From: Flavobacteriales bacterium | Lineage (GTDB): Bacteria; Bacteroidota; Bacteroidia; Flavobacteriales_F; PHOS-HE28 | DNA length: 64,000 nt | Direction of reading: 5' to 3' | Assembly: GCA_016705545.1 (NCBI GenBank) | Contig: JADIYA010000031.1 | Span: 1 to 64,000 of the forward strand | In this document: one piece after another, positions 1-8,296 of the stretch | Layout: every line of letters begins with the position of its first letter | Position numbering within the stretch: position 1 is the stretch's first letter | Position numbers and translations under genes: made by a program | Notes under the pieces: generated by a model | Database searches by the model: none | Told to the model about the DNA's origin: nothing | What the model saw: only the letters and a program-made list of their open reading frames with translations

Positions 1-1054
1 GCGATTGCGCTTGGCGGTAGCGGGGCATGAAATAGAGCGCGTGCACAGCGCCCCAGCAGATGAAGGTCCAATTGGCGCCATGCCAGAAGCCGCTGATGAT
101 GAAGATGATCAAGGTGTTCCGCATCGTGGCGCCGAGCCGGCCACGGCTGCCTCCGAGTGGGACATAAACGTAGTCGCGGAACCAGGAACTCAGGCTGATG
201 TGCCATCGGCGCCAGAATTCAGCGATGTCGCGCGAGAAATAAGGATAGGCGAAGTTGCGCATGAGGTCGAAGCCGAAGAGGCGCGCACAGCCAACGGCGA
301 TATCGCTGTAGCCGCTGAAATCACAGTAGATCTGGAAGCTGAATAGCATAGCGCCAACGAGCAGCGTGCTGCCGCTAGCTGCTTCAGGTGCAGCGAAGAT
401 GGAGTCGACATATGGCGCGCAATTGTCCGCCACCACCACCTTCTTCACCAGGCCCCAGAGCATCTGGCGCAAGCCGTCGCTGCTTTGTTCCAAGGAGAAC
501 GAGCGCGTTTTGCTGAATTGGGGCAGCAGATGCGTGGCGCGCTCAATGGGACCCGCCACGAGTTGAGGGAAAAAGCTCACGAAGGCCATGAAACTCAGCC
601 CATCGGTGCTCGGCTTCAGCCTGCCCATGTACACATCGATGGTATAGCTGAGTGTTTGGAAGGTGTAGAAGCTGATGCCGACGGGCAGGATGATATCGAG
701 GTGCCTGAGCTGCAGCGGATGCCCGAAGAGGCTGAAAGCTGATTCGAAGTTGGAAACGAAGAAGTCGTAGTACTTGAAGAAGCCCAGCATGCCCAGGTTG
801 GCAGCGAGGCTCAACAGCAGCAGTGCCTTGCGCCTGGCAGTTCGGGTTTCCTTCCCTATGCGCTTGGATACCCAGAAATCGATGAGCGAACTGAGCGCTA
901 ACAGGCTTAGGAAGCGCGGATCCCACCATCCGTAGAAGACGTAGCTCGCCAGCAGCAGGAATGCGTTGCGAGCGCGCTGTCCGCGCAGGATCAGCCAATG
1001 GATAAGGAAGACCATCGGCAGGAACGCCGCGAAGTCGATGGAATTGAACAGCAT
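1..1054 (-). CDS. MBOAT family O-acyltransferase (3' end beyond window)
   Basis: Polytopic membrane acyltransferase of the AlgI/DltB type that moves acyl groups across the inner membrane onto an extracytoplasmic glycan or similar acceptor. I translated the minus strand from ATG at 1054; 351 codons are visible and the frame runs off the left edge. The family signature is clear: start MLFNSIDFAAFLPMVF, then FFKYYDFF, VGISFYTFQTLSYTID, FVSFFPQLVAGPIERA, FSGYSDIAVGCARLFGF, WRRWHISLSSWFRDYVY and SGFWHGANWTF, which holds the conserved catalytic His. It is closely similar to the MBOAT genes at 6299-7735 and 30218-31654. A partner SGNH-type gene would be expected just beyond the left edge, as with the other two copies. 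The acceptor is unknown. Confidence 0.9.
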   Translation of the reverse strand, partial: MLFNSIDFAAFLPMVFLIHWLILRGQRARNAFLLLASYVFYGWWDPRFLSLLALSSLIDFWVSKRIGKETRTARRKALLLLSLAANLGMLGFFKYYDFFVSNFESAFSLFGHPLQLRHLDIILPVGISFYTFQTLSYTIDVYMGRLKPSTDGLSFMAFVSFFPQLVAGPIERATHLLPQFSKTRSFSLEQSSDGLRQMLWGLVKKVVVADNCAPYVDSIFAAPEAASGSTLLVGAMLFSFQIYCDFSGYSDIAVGCARLFGFDLMRNFAYPYFSRDIAEFWRRWHISLSSWFRDYVYVPLGGSRGRLGATMRNTLIIFIISGFWHGANWTFICWGAVHALYFMPRYRQAQS

Positions 1055-1081
1055 GGCCTAGCGCAGGATACACTCGAGGCT

Positions 1082-1867
1082 TCACCTCGTGAGGCAGCAA
1101 CGGTAAGCTTGTGTCCCATTACCGACCACGAAGCCGCCTGCGATGGTGCATGAGCTGTAGCCGATGATCCGGACGGTGTTGTCCTCGTTAGCGGTATCGT
1201 CCGTGTACTCCCAGTTCCCGATCATGTTCACGATCCCCAGCTCCACCCGCAACCGGCAGGCGTTGTGCCATTCACCCCAGCTGCAAAGCCGTCTGCCCGC
1301 TTCGACGCAAGTGCGCGCTGCATCGAAGAAGTTGGCAGGTTCGCGTTCCGCGACCTCCACGCAGAATTGGTTGGTCACCGCGACCAGTTCGCCGGAGCAC
1401 TCTCGCGGGCGATGCACCGTGCCGCTCAATGCGTGGAAACGGTCACCATCGAAGACGAGCGACAACGGCGCGTTTGGGGCGATTTCTTCTCCGAGCACGG
1501 CGTCGCCGATGCGATGCACCACCGCGAAGGGGCCAGCACCATTCAAAATGAGTTGGAGGGCACCGGCCAGGGTTTGTTCCGGCGCGAAGACGACGATGTG
1601 CGTGCCAGCCACCGGAGTTGTGCCCATGCCGTTGATGCTAACGGACCAAACAGCGGCTTCAACGCTTGCCAGAGCGACTCGATGCGCATTGGACTGCTCC
1701 TGCTGCGCTGATTGGACAGCAGCGGGTTCGGCTAATGAAGGAATGCCGGTAACCTGTCGCTGAGCACCGTCGGGGGCAACGAGCTCAATGCGGTTATCAA
1801 TGACCACTTGGGCGCACACGAAGCTGGTGAAGCCAGCAAGGACCGCGGTGGTGAAGGTCTTGCGCAT
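1082..1867 (-). CDS. Secreted Cys-rich protein, FGE/C-type-lectin-like C-terminus (paralogue 3)
   Basis: 261 residues with a signal peptide (MRKTFTTAVLAGFTSFVCAQ), an N-terminal beta-rich half containing RQVTGIPS, and a Cys-rich C-terminal domain. The C-terminal domain has RRLCSWGEWHNAC, NWEYTDDTAN and a terminal YRCC. The LCxxGEWxxAC...W.D pattern resembles the RLCTEAEWEKAC motif of formylglycine-generating-enzyme (SUMF1) folds, but the domain is much shorter, so enzymatic activity is not implied. It is the last of three tandem paralogues transcribed from 3438 down to 1082, 6 nt after the previous one, so probably one operon. Probably exported to the periplasm or surface; function unknown. 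Confidence 0.75.
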   Translation of the reverse strand: MRKTFTTAVLAGFTSFVCAQVVIDNRIELVAPDGAQRQVTGIPSLAEPAAVQSAQQEQSNAHRVALASVEAAVWSVSINGMGTTPVAGTHIVVFAPEQTLAGALQLILNGAGPFAVVHRIGDAVLGEEIAPNAPLSLVFDGDRFHALSGTVHRPRECSGELVAVTNQFCVEVAEREPANFFDAARTCVEAGRRLCSWGEWHNACRLRVELGIVNMIGNWEYTDDTANEDNTVRIIGYSSCTIAGGFVVGNGTQAYRCCLTR

Positions 1868-1873
1868 GTCAGG

Positions 1874-2662
1874 TCACCTCAAATGGTAGCAGCAACGGGC
1901 CTTCGCAGCAACAGTGATCAGAGTGGTTCGCTGGCTCATGCAGGTGGTCCGGCCAGCACTGTCAGCTCCATGGGTGTGATTACTGGTGTCGTCGATCCAC
2001 TCCCAGTTGGCATGCATGCCGCCGAGTTGACTGCCGAGCATCATGCAGGCAGCGGCGTACTCTCCCCATGTGCAAAGGCTCCCGCCACGCGAAGCGCATT
2101 TCGCAACGGCCCACTGCCATGTGCCGGTGGTGGATGGAGGATTGGTCTCGATGCAATAATCGCCATTCACCGGGGTGTAGCCCTCTGGACAACCGCGCTC
2201 GGATGCGCTCATGAGGATGAACTGGCCATCGGTCAATAGCACTTCGGCCACCGTGCCTGCTTCGAGCTGCCCGCTCGCCAATCGAAGACCATCCGGCCTT
2301 CGGAGCGGGAGCGCGGGAAGTTCGTCGATACGGATACCCAATGGCCCCGATATCCCAGCATTGACAAGGAAGCGAACGATTAGGCCATCGGTGTATTGCT
2401 GAACCGCTGGGACCGTGCCTAGGTCGATGATGGTGTCGGTTTGTGCGCCTGTCGCCCACATGTAACTCGAGAGCACTGATCCTTCAACCGTGATGGCCGA
2501 GGTTGCGTGCGTTGGGGGCGCGATGCCTTCTATGGCCCGCTGACCAGGAAGGCCAGATAGCGTCACGGGTGCGTCCACTGATACCTGAGCCATGGTCGGC
2601 GCCACGGTGAGCAGGCCCAGCAGGCACGCTCCTATGGTGTATATCAGCGGTTGGTGCAGCAT
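1874..2662 (-). CDS. Secreted Cys-rich protein, FGE/C-type-lectin-like C-terminus (paralogue 2)
   Basis: Middle of the three tandem paralogues. I chose ATG 2662 (MLHQPLIYTIGACLLGLL, a good signal peptide ending PTMAQ) over an upstream in-frame start; it overlaps the 3' end of the preceding gene by 19 nt in another frame. The C-terminal domain repeats the family pattern: GCPEGYTPVNGDYCIE, GGSLCTWGEYAAAC, NWEWIDDTSN and a terminal RCCYHLR. The N-terminal half holds beta-rich sequence around SVDAPVTLSGLPGQR. The conserved Cys pairs suggest disulfide bonds outside the cytoplasm. No enzymatic motif is recognised. Confidence 0.75.
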   Translation of the reverse strand: MLHQPLIYTIGACLLGLLTVAPTMAQVSVDAPVTLSGLPGQRAIEGIAPPTHATSAITVEGSVLSSYMWATGAQTDTIIDLGTVPAVQQYTDGLIVRFLVNAGISGPLGIRIDELPALPLRRPDGLRLASGQLEAGTVAEVLLTDGQFILMSASERGCPEGYTPVNGDYCIETNPPSTTGTWQWAVAKCASRGGSLCTWGEYAAACMMLGSQLGGMHANWEWIDDTSNHTHGADSAGRTTCMSQRTTLITVAAKARCCYHLR

Positions 2663-3438
2663 CGAAAGCGTGATGATCCCGTGCCATAAGGCGCCCAGCC
2701 GCCGTAGAGGCAATCGATGCCGGTAGCGCCTCCGTTGATTCCATCGCCGGGCCCGCCCACCCGCTTCGCTCCATCGTTGTCATTCGCGGCGCTATCCACC
2801 CATTCGGGACTCAGAACCGTTCCGATGAAAGCCGGATTGGCGAGGCAGGCGTTCACCCACTCGCCCATGGTGCATAAACGGGCACCTTTGACCCTGCACT
2901 CATAAGCAGACCCGTAAAAGGTCGTGTCTGAATTGGCAGCGGATTCTATGCAATACTCCCGACCGGCCGCATAATAACCGCTCGGGCACGGCATGAGCAA
3001 CGAGGAGAGCACACGGAAAGATTGTCCGTCGTAGATGAGGCGGGCGGGTTTTCCAACAGGCAGGGCTGCGCTATCCAAGGGCAATCCGATCCGATTGATG
3101 ATCAAGCGGGCCCCAAGACCATTTAGATCCAGCATCACGCTAGCCTCATTGGTTTGGGTCGGCATGATGTTGACGATCATGCCCGGCGCGTATGCAGGGG
3201 GAGGCGGAACCAAGTCGCCAATGAGCACGACCGATCCCGAAACTACGGCATAGGTAGTTGCAGAGCCACGCGAGGCGTCAACACTTACTGCTGCATCGGG
3301 CGCAACGGGAGTCGACAATCCGATGACCTGCCGCTTTGCATCATCGGCACCATCGAGCTCGATGCGCACAGGAACATCCCATTGCGCCGAGCATGGCACC
3401 GCTAGCGCGAACAGCAGCGGGCTTAACACCTGCTTCAT
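2644..3438 (-). CDS. Secreted Cys-rich protein, FGE/C-type-lectin-like C-terminus (paralogue 1)
   Basis: 264 residues. ATG 3438 overlaps the TGA of the upstream gene (ATGA, 4 nt), which fixes the start and suggests translational coupling. Signal peptide MKQVLSPLLFALAVPCSAQ, then WDVPVRIELDGADDAKRQV, a central beta region, and a Cys-rich C-terminal domain: PCPSGYYAAGREYCIE, GARLCTMGEWVNAC, PEWVDSAAN and a final RCCTNR. A truncated copy of its N-terminus is left at 4335-4406. The family may bind or adhere; this is inference from fold resemblance only. Confidence 0.75.
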   Translation of the reverse strand: MKQVLSPLLFALAVPCSAQWDVPVRIELDGADDAKRQVIGLSTPVAPDAAVSVDASRGSATTYAVVSGSVVLIGDLVPPPPAYAPGMIVNIMPTQTNEASVMLDLNGLGARLIINRIGLPLDSAALPVGKPARLIYDGQSFRVLSSLLMPCPSGYYAAGREYCIESAANSDTTFYGSAYECRVKGARLCTMGEWVNACLANPAFIGTVLSPEWVDSAANDNDGAKRVGGPGDGINGGATGIDCLYGGWAPYGTGSSRFRCCTNR

Positions 3439-4316
3439 CGCCTCAGTAGTTTGAATCCGCTTTGGCCACCATTGATGCACAGCATGTACAAACCAACCGG
3501 TAGGCGAGTCATATCCAATGCTGCCCGCTGCGCGCCCAGTTCGTTCTCTTGCTGCACAATTCGCCCTTGGCAATCCATCAATTCCAAGGATTCGATGGAC
3601 CGGCCACTGCGCGATTCGACCCCGACCCAATCGTCAACCAAGGTCGGCGACACGCTCCATTCATTCCCGTTCGTAGAGGTGGGGGCACTAGTGGCCAGGT
3701 CCAAGTCGAATGCCGTCAAGAAAACCTCGGGCGACGGAGCGCTTCCGCTGAGGTTCTGCTCCGGATTGATTGCTGTGAGAATCGGATTCCATTGGCCATT
3801 GGCACTGCTCGCCGCGAATATGGCCAGCGCTGAAGCCTGGGATGGCCCTAGCTCCGTCAGGTCATAGTGAAGTGCTGCGTCGATCGTGGAATACGTTGGC
3901 AATGGCGTAGATATACGGTACCATCGACCAATGCTTGGCGTGCCATTGTCAGCAAAGCGGGGAAGGTGGCCGCGCTCAACGGAGAGGCCCCCATCGGAAT
4001 AAGGCGTGGTGAGAGTAAGCCCCAAGTTGCCGGGCTCGGCTGCGGCTAGAGGTGCAGCCAATGGCCAAACCGCCCGCTCAACGCCGCTGCCGGTGATGGG
4101 GGCGCCGTCCTGCTCCTCGATCGTTGCTGCTGTGCCAAGGTCAATCAACCCATTGTTCACGATTGATGCTCCCGGTTCCAATTGCCAGCTGACAGGTGAG
4201 TTGACCCGTAGGGAGGTGCCAGGGCTGATCGTCAGAGTTGCTTCGGCCAAGCTGGACAACTGGCAAGCGGCCCATACGGGCGTGAGGACAAGGATGAAAA
4301 GCAGCCCGCGCAGCAT
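3435..4316 (-). CDS. T9SS-sorted secreted protein (paralogue A2)
   Basis: About 293 residues from ATG 4316. The signal peptide MLRGLLFILVLTPVWAACQ supports this start. A longer in-frame start at 4406 exists, but its first 24 codons are a relic of another gene. Middle part: PGTSLRVNSPVSWQLEPGAS, ERGHLPRFADNGTPSIGRW. The C-terminus (QGRIVQQE..., LPVGLYMLCINGG, FKLLRR) is a type A T9SS sorting domain. It is about half identical by eye to the gene at 4403-5287. A -7-like box (TATGTTAG) lies 5 nt before ATG 4316. Probably delivered to the cell surface; function unknown. Confidence 0.8.
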   Translation of the reverse strand: MLRGLLFILVLTPVWAACQLSSLAEATLTISPGTSLRVNSPVSWQLEPGASIVNNGLIDLGTAATIEEQDGAPITGSGVERAVWPLAAPLAAAEPGNLGLTLTTPYSDGGLSVERGHLPRFADNGTPSIGRWYRISTPLPTYSTIDAALHYDLTELGPSQASALAIFAASSANGQWNPILTAINPEQNLSGSAPSPEVFLTAFDLDLATSAPTSTNGNEWSVSPTLVDDWVGVESRSGRSIESLELMDCQGRIVQQENELGAQRAALDMTRLPVGLYMLCINGGQSGFKLLRR

Positions 4317-4334
4317 GGCGTCTAACATAAGAAG

Positions 4335-4406
4335 ATGAACCGGCACTTGCCATTGCGCGGTCAACGCATTGGCGCCGATGCAGCATGCGATGGTGATCGA
4401 CTTCAT
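4335..4406 (-). pseudogene. N-terminal relic of a Cys-rich paralogue fused in frame ahead of A2
   Basis: Starting at ATG 4406 (ATGA overlap with the stop of the upstream T9SS gene) the frame encodes a signal peptide-like MKSITIACCIGANALTAQW followed by QVPVH. This matches the start of the Cys-rich protein at 2644-3438 (…AQWDVPVR). The similarity stops after about 24 codons and the frame runs straight into the leader of A2. The A-B junction here has the same ATGA overlap as the intact A2-B2 junction at 3435-3438. This looks like an A-B unit duplication followed by deletion of most of B1. Confidence 0.55.
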
Positions 4407-5287
4407 GGCTTCACCAGCTTGAACACCGTTTCGCCGCCATTGATCACCAAGGCGTAGGCGCCAGCCGATAGACTATTGAACTGTAAGCGCACGCTATGAC
4501 CCGCATCCGCGAAACGGGCCTGATGAACGATCCGGCCTGATGCATCGTGCAAATGGACCTCGTGCAGCACCTCCCCTGAATCGTTGGCAAGCGATACACC
4601 ATTGGCGAAGACCGTTGGCCAGCACCGCCATCCTGCTCGGCTGGCCTCGGGGGCGGAAAGCGCTGCATCAAGATCGAAAGCAGTGATGAACACCTCGGGA
4701 GCAGGAACGCTGGCGCTGAGCGATTGCTGCGGCTCATCGCCGACAGTTGGGCTTGGCTCCCACGGACCGCCAGGCCCAGGACCGTATAAGAGCGCAAGGC
4801 CTGAGGGAAGAACGCCGCCGATCTCAGTCATGTCGTAGTTGAGCAAGGCATCCAGCGTCGCTGTTGTCGAGAACGGGGTGCTTACACGGTACCAGCGGCC
4901 GATGCTTGGGGTGCCATTATCCGAATAGCGGGGCAGGTGGCCGCGCTCAACAACCAAGCCTCCGCCGGAATAGGATGTGGCAAGCGTGAGCCCCAGGTTG
5001 CCGGGTTCGTCACCCGCCAGAGGTAAAGTCAATGCCCAGGTGGCCAGTTCGATTCCGGTGCCAATGAAGGGTGCGCCGGGCTGCTCGATGATTTCCGCAT
5101 TTGAACCTAGGTCAATGAGTCCATCGTTTGCCACGATGGCGCCCGGTGCCATTTGCCAGGTGAGGGGTGATGCCAGGCGCAAAGTGGTTCCAGGAGCAAC
5201 GGTTAGGTAGGCGTTAACCAGTTCCATGAGCTGCGAGGAAGCATGCACTGGCATACCCAAAAGCAAGAAAATGAGCCTGCGCTGCAT
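4403..5287 (-). CDS. T9SS-sorted secreted protein (paralogue A1)
   Basis: About 294 residues from ATG 5287 (MQRRLIFLLLGMPVHASSQ, signal peptide). An upstream in-frame ATG at 5305 would put extra charged residues ahead of the signal peptide and would lie inside the promoter. Shared with A2: PGTTLRLASPLTWQMAPGA, ERGHLPRYSDNGTPSIGRWY. The C-terminus (DASGRIVHQARF, LSAGAYALVINGGETVFKLV) is a T9SS type A sorting domain. A TAAGTTTG -7 box ends 5 nt before the ATG. First gene of the A1-A2-B2-B3-B4 cluster. No catalytic motif seen. Confidence 0.8.
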   Translation of the reverse strand: MQRRLIFLLLGMPVHASSQLMELVNAYLTVAPGTTLRLASPLTWQMAPGAIVANDGLIDLGSNAEIIEQPGAPFIGTGIELATWALTLPLAGDEPGNLGLTLATSYSGGGLVVERGHLPRYSDNGTPSIGRWYRVSTPFSTTATLDALLNYDMTEIGGVLPSGLALLYGPGPGGPWEPSPTVGDEPQQSLSASVPAPEVFITAFDLDAALSAPEASRAGWRCWPTVFANGVSLANDSGEVLHEVHLHDASGRIVHQARFADAGHSVRLQFNSLSAGAYALVINGGETVFKLVKP

Positions 5288-5292
5288 GGTGC

Positions 5293-5300
5293 CAAACTTA
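5293..5300 (-). promoter_or_regulatory. -7 box TAAGTTTG of the A1 gene
   Basis: Exact match to the Bacteroidota -7 consensus TAnnTTTG, followed by 5 nt (GCACC) and then ATG 5287. With the transcription start a few nt past the box, the mRNA would be leaderless or nearly so. No TTTG was found at the usual -33 distance. Confidence 0.55.
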
Positions 5301-5350
5301 GGCATGCGGCAGGTGGATGCAGGTATGTGGCCGATTGAAGCCGCTCAATA

Positions 5351-6292
5351 TCAAGGCGCGCCTTCTTCCTGCCGGCTCTGAATCAGGAATTCGCCGATCG
5401 CAGTGGTCACTTTGCCGGTTTCATTTGCTGTAAGATGATTGCCGTCGGTATATGACCAGTGATCCGGGAGGCGCGTGAAATTCAGGTAGCGGATGCCCTG
5501 CGATCGGGCTGTCCGTTCCATGACGGCATCAAAGTGGGGCATGGTGCCATCCTCGACTGCGAGCATTGCGGCAGGCACAGGCAACCGCACCAGCATCGGC
5601 GTGCCGTAAGGTGCGAGGCTATCGATCATAGCCTGCAGGGAAGCCATGCGGAAGGGCGAAAGACTGGATCCGATGGCGTTCGCTCGGTATTCCTTGAGCT
5701 TTTCCTCGGTACGCCAAGCCACCTTGCGCGGACTCAGGTCGATCCGCACCTCGAGCCAGCCGTTCTCATGGAGGACCATGTCGCTTCGCTGCTGTTCGCT
5801 GGGGAACAGAATGGTAAGGATCGGATTGTTATACACCGTGAACAGGTATTCCAGGTTTGGTCGTGCGGCCACCGGAATGCACGAGGCCACTGGTTTATCG
5901 TCCTCGGACCAACCCGTCCCATCACCATCACCGTGGCGCATGTCCAAGCACCAGGGATCAACGGCGAGCACGAAGATGCCATCGGTGCGCGAGCGGTCGA
6001 GCTTGCGCATCACCGATGCCAGATAGGCAGGCCCGTAGTTCGAAATGCCCTTGGCAAAGGCGTAATTGAAGGTCTTCACGTCCCATCCTGCGTCGTTCAA
6101 GGTGCTGTCGAGCACATCGGGCCGGATGCCCTGCGCAGCGCGGGACGTGCCAATGATCTTGCTGCTGGCCTTCGGGGTAGTGAAGCGCAGGTAGAACGCG
6201 TCCGTTGTGCCATCGGCTCTCCAGACAGCAGCGGTCACTGCGGCCAAAGGCAGCAAGGCGAAGATCATCAGGTGGCTGAGGAAGGGTCGCAT
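5351..6292 (-). CDS. SGNH-fold partner of the MBOAT acyltransferase
   Basis: 313 residues with one N-terminal membrane anchor (MRPFLSHLMIFALLPLAAVTA) and an extracytoplasmic domain. An SGNH/GDSL-like block I is seen as IIGTSRAAQGIRP, and the terminal DxxH-type block as YTDGNHLTANETGK. Proteins of this type (AlgX/AlgJ, DltD-like) accept or hand on acyl groups from an MBOAT partner. The gene follows the MBOAT gene at 6299-7735 by 6 nt in the same direction, which supports one acylation module. The final acceptor cannot be told from sequence. Confidence 0.7.
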   Translation of the reverse strand: MRPFLSHLMIFALLPLAAVTAAVWRADGTTDAFYLRFTTPKASSKIIGTSRAAQGIRPDVLDSTLNDAGWDVKTFNYAFAKGISNYGPAYLASVMRKLDRSRTDGIFVLAVDPWCLDMRHGDGDGTGWSEDDKPVASCIPVAARPNLEYLFTVYNNPILTILFPSEQQRSDMVLHENGWLEVRIDLSPRKVAWRTEEKLKEYRANAIGSSLSPFRMASLQAMIDSLAPYGTPMLVRLPVPAAMLAVEDGTMPHFDAVMERTARSQGIRYLNFTRLPDHWSYTDGNHLTANETGKVTTAIGEFLIQSRQEEGAP

Positions 6293-6298
6293 GGCCCG

Positions 6299-7735
6299 TC
6301 AGAATTGGAAGTAGATGAACTGCTGCGTGTTCCCAGCGAAGCGGAGGATGAAGAACACGATCACATAGTAGAAAGCCCACCGTGCCCACCGCGGCCAGTT
6401 CAAGCCGAGGCTTTGCAGCCCATGGCGATCAGTACGCGCTCGCCATTCGACCAACAGGAGCAGGAAGATCACCACGGCCATGCGCGCCGACAAGCGCTCC
6501 GGAACGGTGAACAGGCTCCGATCCGCCATGTGGAACAGATAGCTGATGGCTTCACCGATGCTCTTGGCCCTGAAGAAGACCCATGCGAGCGTCACGGCGC
6601 CGAAGGTGAGCAGCATGCTCACGGCTTCACGCAGCGTAGGCAACCATCGGCCCTCGGCGACCGCGCCCAGGTGCCGCCGATTGCTTCCGGTGAGCAGCAA
6701 GGGCATGAAGAGCATCGCGTGCAGCGCGCCCCATGCCAGGAAGGTCCAATTGGCACCGTGCCAGAAGCCGCTCACCAGGAAGATCACCGCCGTATTGCGG
6801 GCCGCCATCCATTTCCCGCCGCGATTGCCGCCGAGCGGTATGTACACATAGTCCCTGAACCAGGACGAGAGCGAGATGTGCCAGCGCCTCCAGAATTCGG
6901 CGATGTCACGCGAGAAGTAGGGGAATGCGAAGTTCTGGAGCAGTTCCACCCCGAGCAGGCGCGCAGAGCCGAGCGCGATGTCGGAATAGCCGCTGAAGTC
7001 GCCATAGATCTGGAAGGCGAAGAGCACGGCCGCATAGACCAGGGTGCTGGCTTGGAATTCCTCATGGTTATTGAACACCGGATTCAGCAGGCGCGCAGCG
7101 TTGTCGGCCACCACCATTTTCTTGAAGAGGCCCCAGAGGATCTGCCGGCAGCCATCAACCGCCTGTGCACGGTTGAATGAGCGGGGCCGCTCGAGTTGCG
7201 GCAGCAAGTGAGTAGCGCGTTCAATGGGGCCAGCCACCAGCAAGGGGAAGAAGGCCACGAAGAGCGAGTAGTTCACCAGGTCCGTGGTGGGCTCCTTTCG
7301 GCCATAGTAGATATCGAGCACATAGGATAATCCGTGGAAGGTGTAGAAGCTGATGCCGACCGGAAGCAGCACATCGATCACCACCGGGTCAAGCTCGTAG
7401 CCCACCGTGCGCGCCAGGTCAGCGAAAGAGGCGGCGAAGAAGTTGAAGTACTTGAAGACCCCCAAGAAGCCGAGGTTGATCCCCACGCTCGCGATCAGCC
7501 AGATCCGTTTGCTGGCAGCGGTTGATGCGGCCTGCACGCGCAGCCCGCTGAAGTAGTCGAGCAGGGTGGAGAAGGCCAGGAGGAATACGAAGCGCCAGTC
7601 CCAGCAAGCGTAGAAGAAATAGCTGGCCGCGAGCAGCATGAGATTCTGCGCGCGCAGCCTTCGGCGCAGCACGAACCAGTACAAGGCGAACACGACCGGG
7701 AAGAAGATCGCGTAGTGGATCGTGTTGAAGAGCAT
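6299..7735 (-). CDS. MBOAT family O-acyltransferase
   Basis: 478 residues, about ten membrane segments. I chose ATG 7735 (MLFNTIHYAIFFPVVFALYW), which matches the starts of its two paralogues here; an upstream in-frame start adds only nine residues. Family motifs: FFKYFNFFAASF, VGISFYTFHGLSYVLDIYYG, FPLLVAGPIERATHLLPQL, FSGYSDIALGSARLLG, FWRRWHISLSSWFRDYVYIP and the catalytic-His motif SGFWHGANWTFLAWG. It lies 6 nt upstream of its SGNH partner. Expected role: transfer of an acyl group, often acetyl, across the membrane to a surface glycopolymer. Confidence 0.92.
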   Translation of the reverse strand: MLFNTIHYAIFFPVVFALYWFVLRRRLRAQNLMLLAASYFFYACWDWRFVFLLAFSTLLDYFSGLRVQAASTAASKRIWLIASVGINLGFLGVFKYFNFFAASFADLARTVGYELDPVVIDVLLPVGISFYTFHGLSYVLDIYYGRKEPTTDLVNYSLFVAFFPLLVAGPIERATHLLPQLERPRSFNRAQAVDGCRQILWGLFKKMVVADNAARLLNPVFNNHEEFQASTLVYAAVLFAFQIYGDFSGYSDIALGSARLLGVELLQNFAFPYFSRDIAEFWRRWHISLSSWFRDYVYIPLGGNRGGKWMAARNTAVIFLVSGFWHGANWTFLAWGALHAMLFMPLLLTGSNRRHLGAVAEGRWLPTLREAVSMLLTFGAVTLAWVFFRAKSIGEAISYLFHMADRSLFTVPERLSARMAVVIFLLLLVEWRARTDRHGLQSLGLNWPRWARWAFYYVIVFFILRFAGNTQQFIYFQF

Positions 7736-7870
7736 GAGCCGGCAGAAGGAGAGGAAGTACAACCGCGATCAAGGAGGTTGCACGGTCCCCGATCGAATCA
7801 GCGGCAAATATGCCGAACCATCGGTTAACCTATTCGGGTCTGAAGATGCCGGCGATGGCCGCGCCGCCTC

Positions 7871-7878
7871 TAGTTTTG
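7871..7878 (+). promoter_or_regulatory. -7 box TAGTTTTG of the 7895-11309 operon
   Basis: Exact TAnnTTTG match 16 nt before ATG 7895, in the divergent gap between the MBOAT gene (leftward) and the CotH/Wzy-like operon (rightward). No clear -33 TTTG at 19 nt spacing. Confidence 0.45.
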
Positions 7879-7894
7879 GCGGCAAACCGCGCAC

Positions 7895-8293
7895 ATGGAC
7901 TGGCTGGGCTTCGTCGTGGACAACATGGGGCATTTCGCGCCGCAGGATATCCCGCTGCTGTTGTTCAGGACTCTCTGCGCTGCCGCACTGGGCGCGCTTC
8001 TGGCGCGCGTGGGAGGTCGCATGGGTGCCGCTGGCATGAAGGAATTCGCACTGTGGGCCGCCTCCGCTGCGCTGGCCGCAGGCTTTGCCGGTGCGCAGTT
8101 GCCATTGGCCGTGCTGCTGCTGGCCTTCGCCATGCTCATGGGTGGCCAAACCGGTTCAGGCAGTGAGCGCGCGCTGCGCTTCGGTGCGCTCGTGCTGGGC
8201 CTGGGTTGCGGCAACGCGCCTTTGGTAGCCATCGCGGTGGGGATTCCTTTCGCCCTGCTTGTGCGCTGGGCTTTCGCTTCCGGCCAGCGCTGA
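7895..8293 (+). CDS. Small polytopic membrane protein, possibly DUF4956/MgtC-like
   Basis: 132 residues, with four or so hydrophobic segments from residue 20 to the end: LLLFRTLCAAALGALLARVGG, EFALWAASAALAAGFAG, LPLAVLLLAFAMLMGG, and a C-terminal segment ending LVRWAFASGQR. The amphipathic start and the first helix carrying RT…GALLAR recall DUF4956/MgtC-type proteins. DUF4956 genes often neighbour VTC/CotH genes, and here a CotH-like gene follows after 3 nt. The family assignment is tentative, since it is shorter than usual. Probably co-transcribed with the CotH-like and Wzy-like genes. Confidence 0.6.
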   Translation: MDWLGFVVDNMGHFAPQDIPLLLFRTLCAAALGALLARVGGRMGAAGMKEFALWAASAALAAGFAGAQLPLAVLLLAFAMLMGGQTGSGSERALRFGALVLGLGCGNAPLVAIAVGIPFALLVRWAFASGQR

Positions 8294-8296
8294 TCC

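Noticed and set aside
5459..7180. 573-codon open frame on the plus strand
   Set aside because: It lies antisense to the SGNH and MBOAT genes. Its His/Glu/Arg-rich composition is typical of a shadow frame in high-GC DNA, and it has no recognisable domain.
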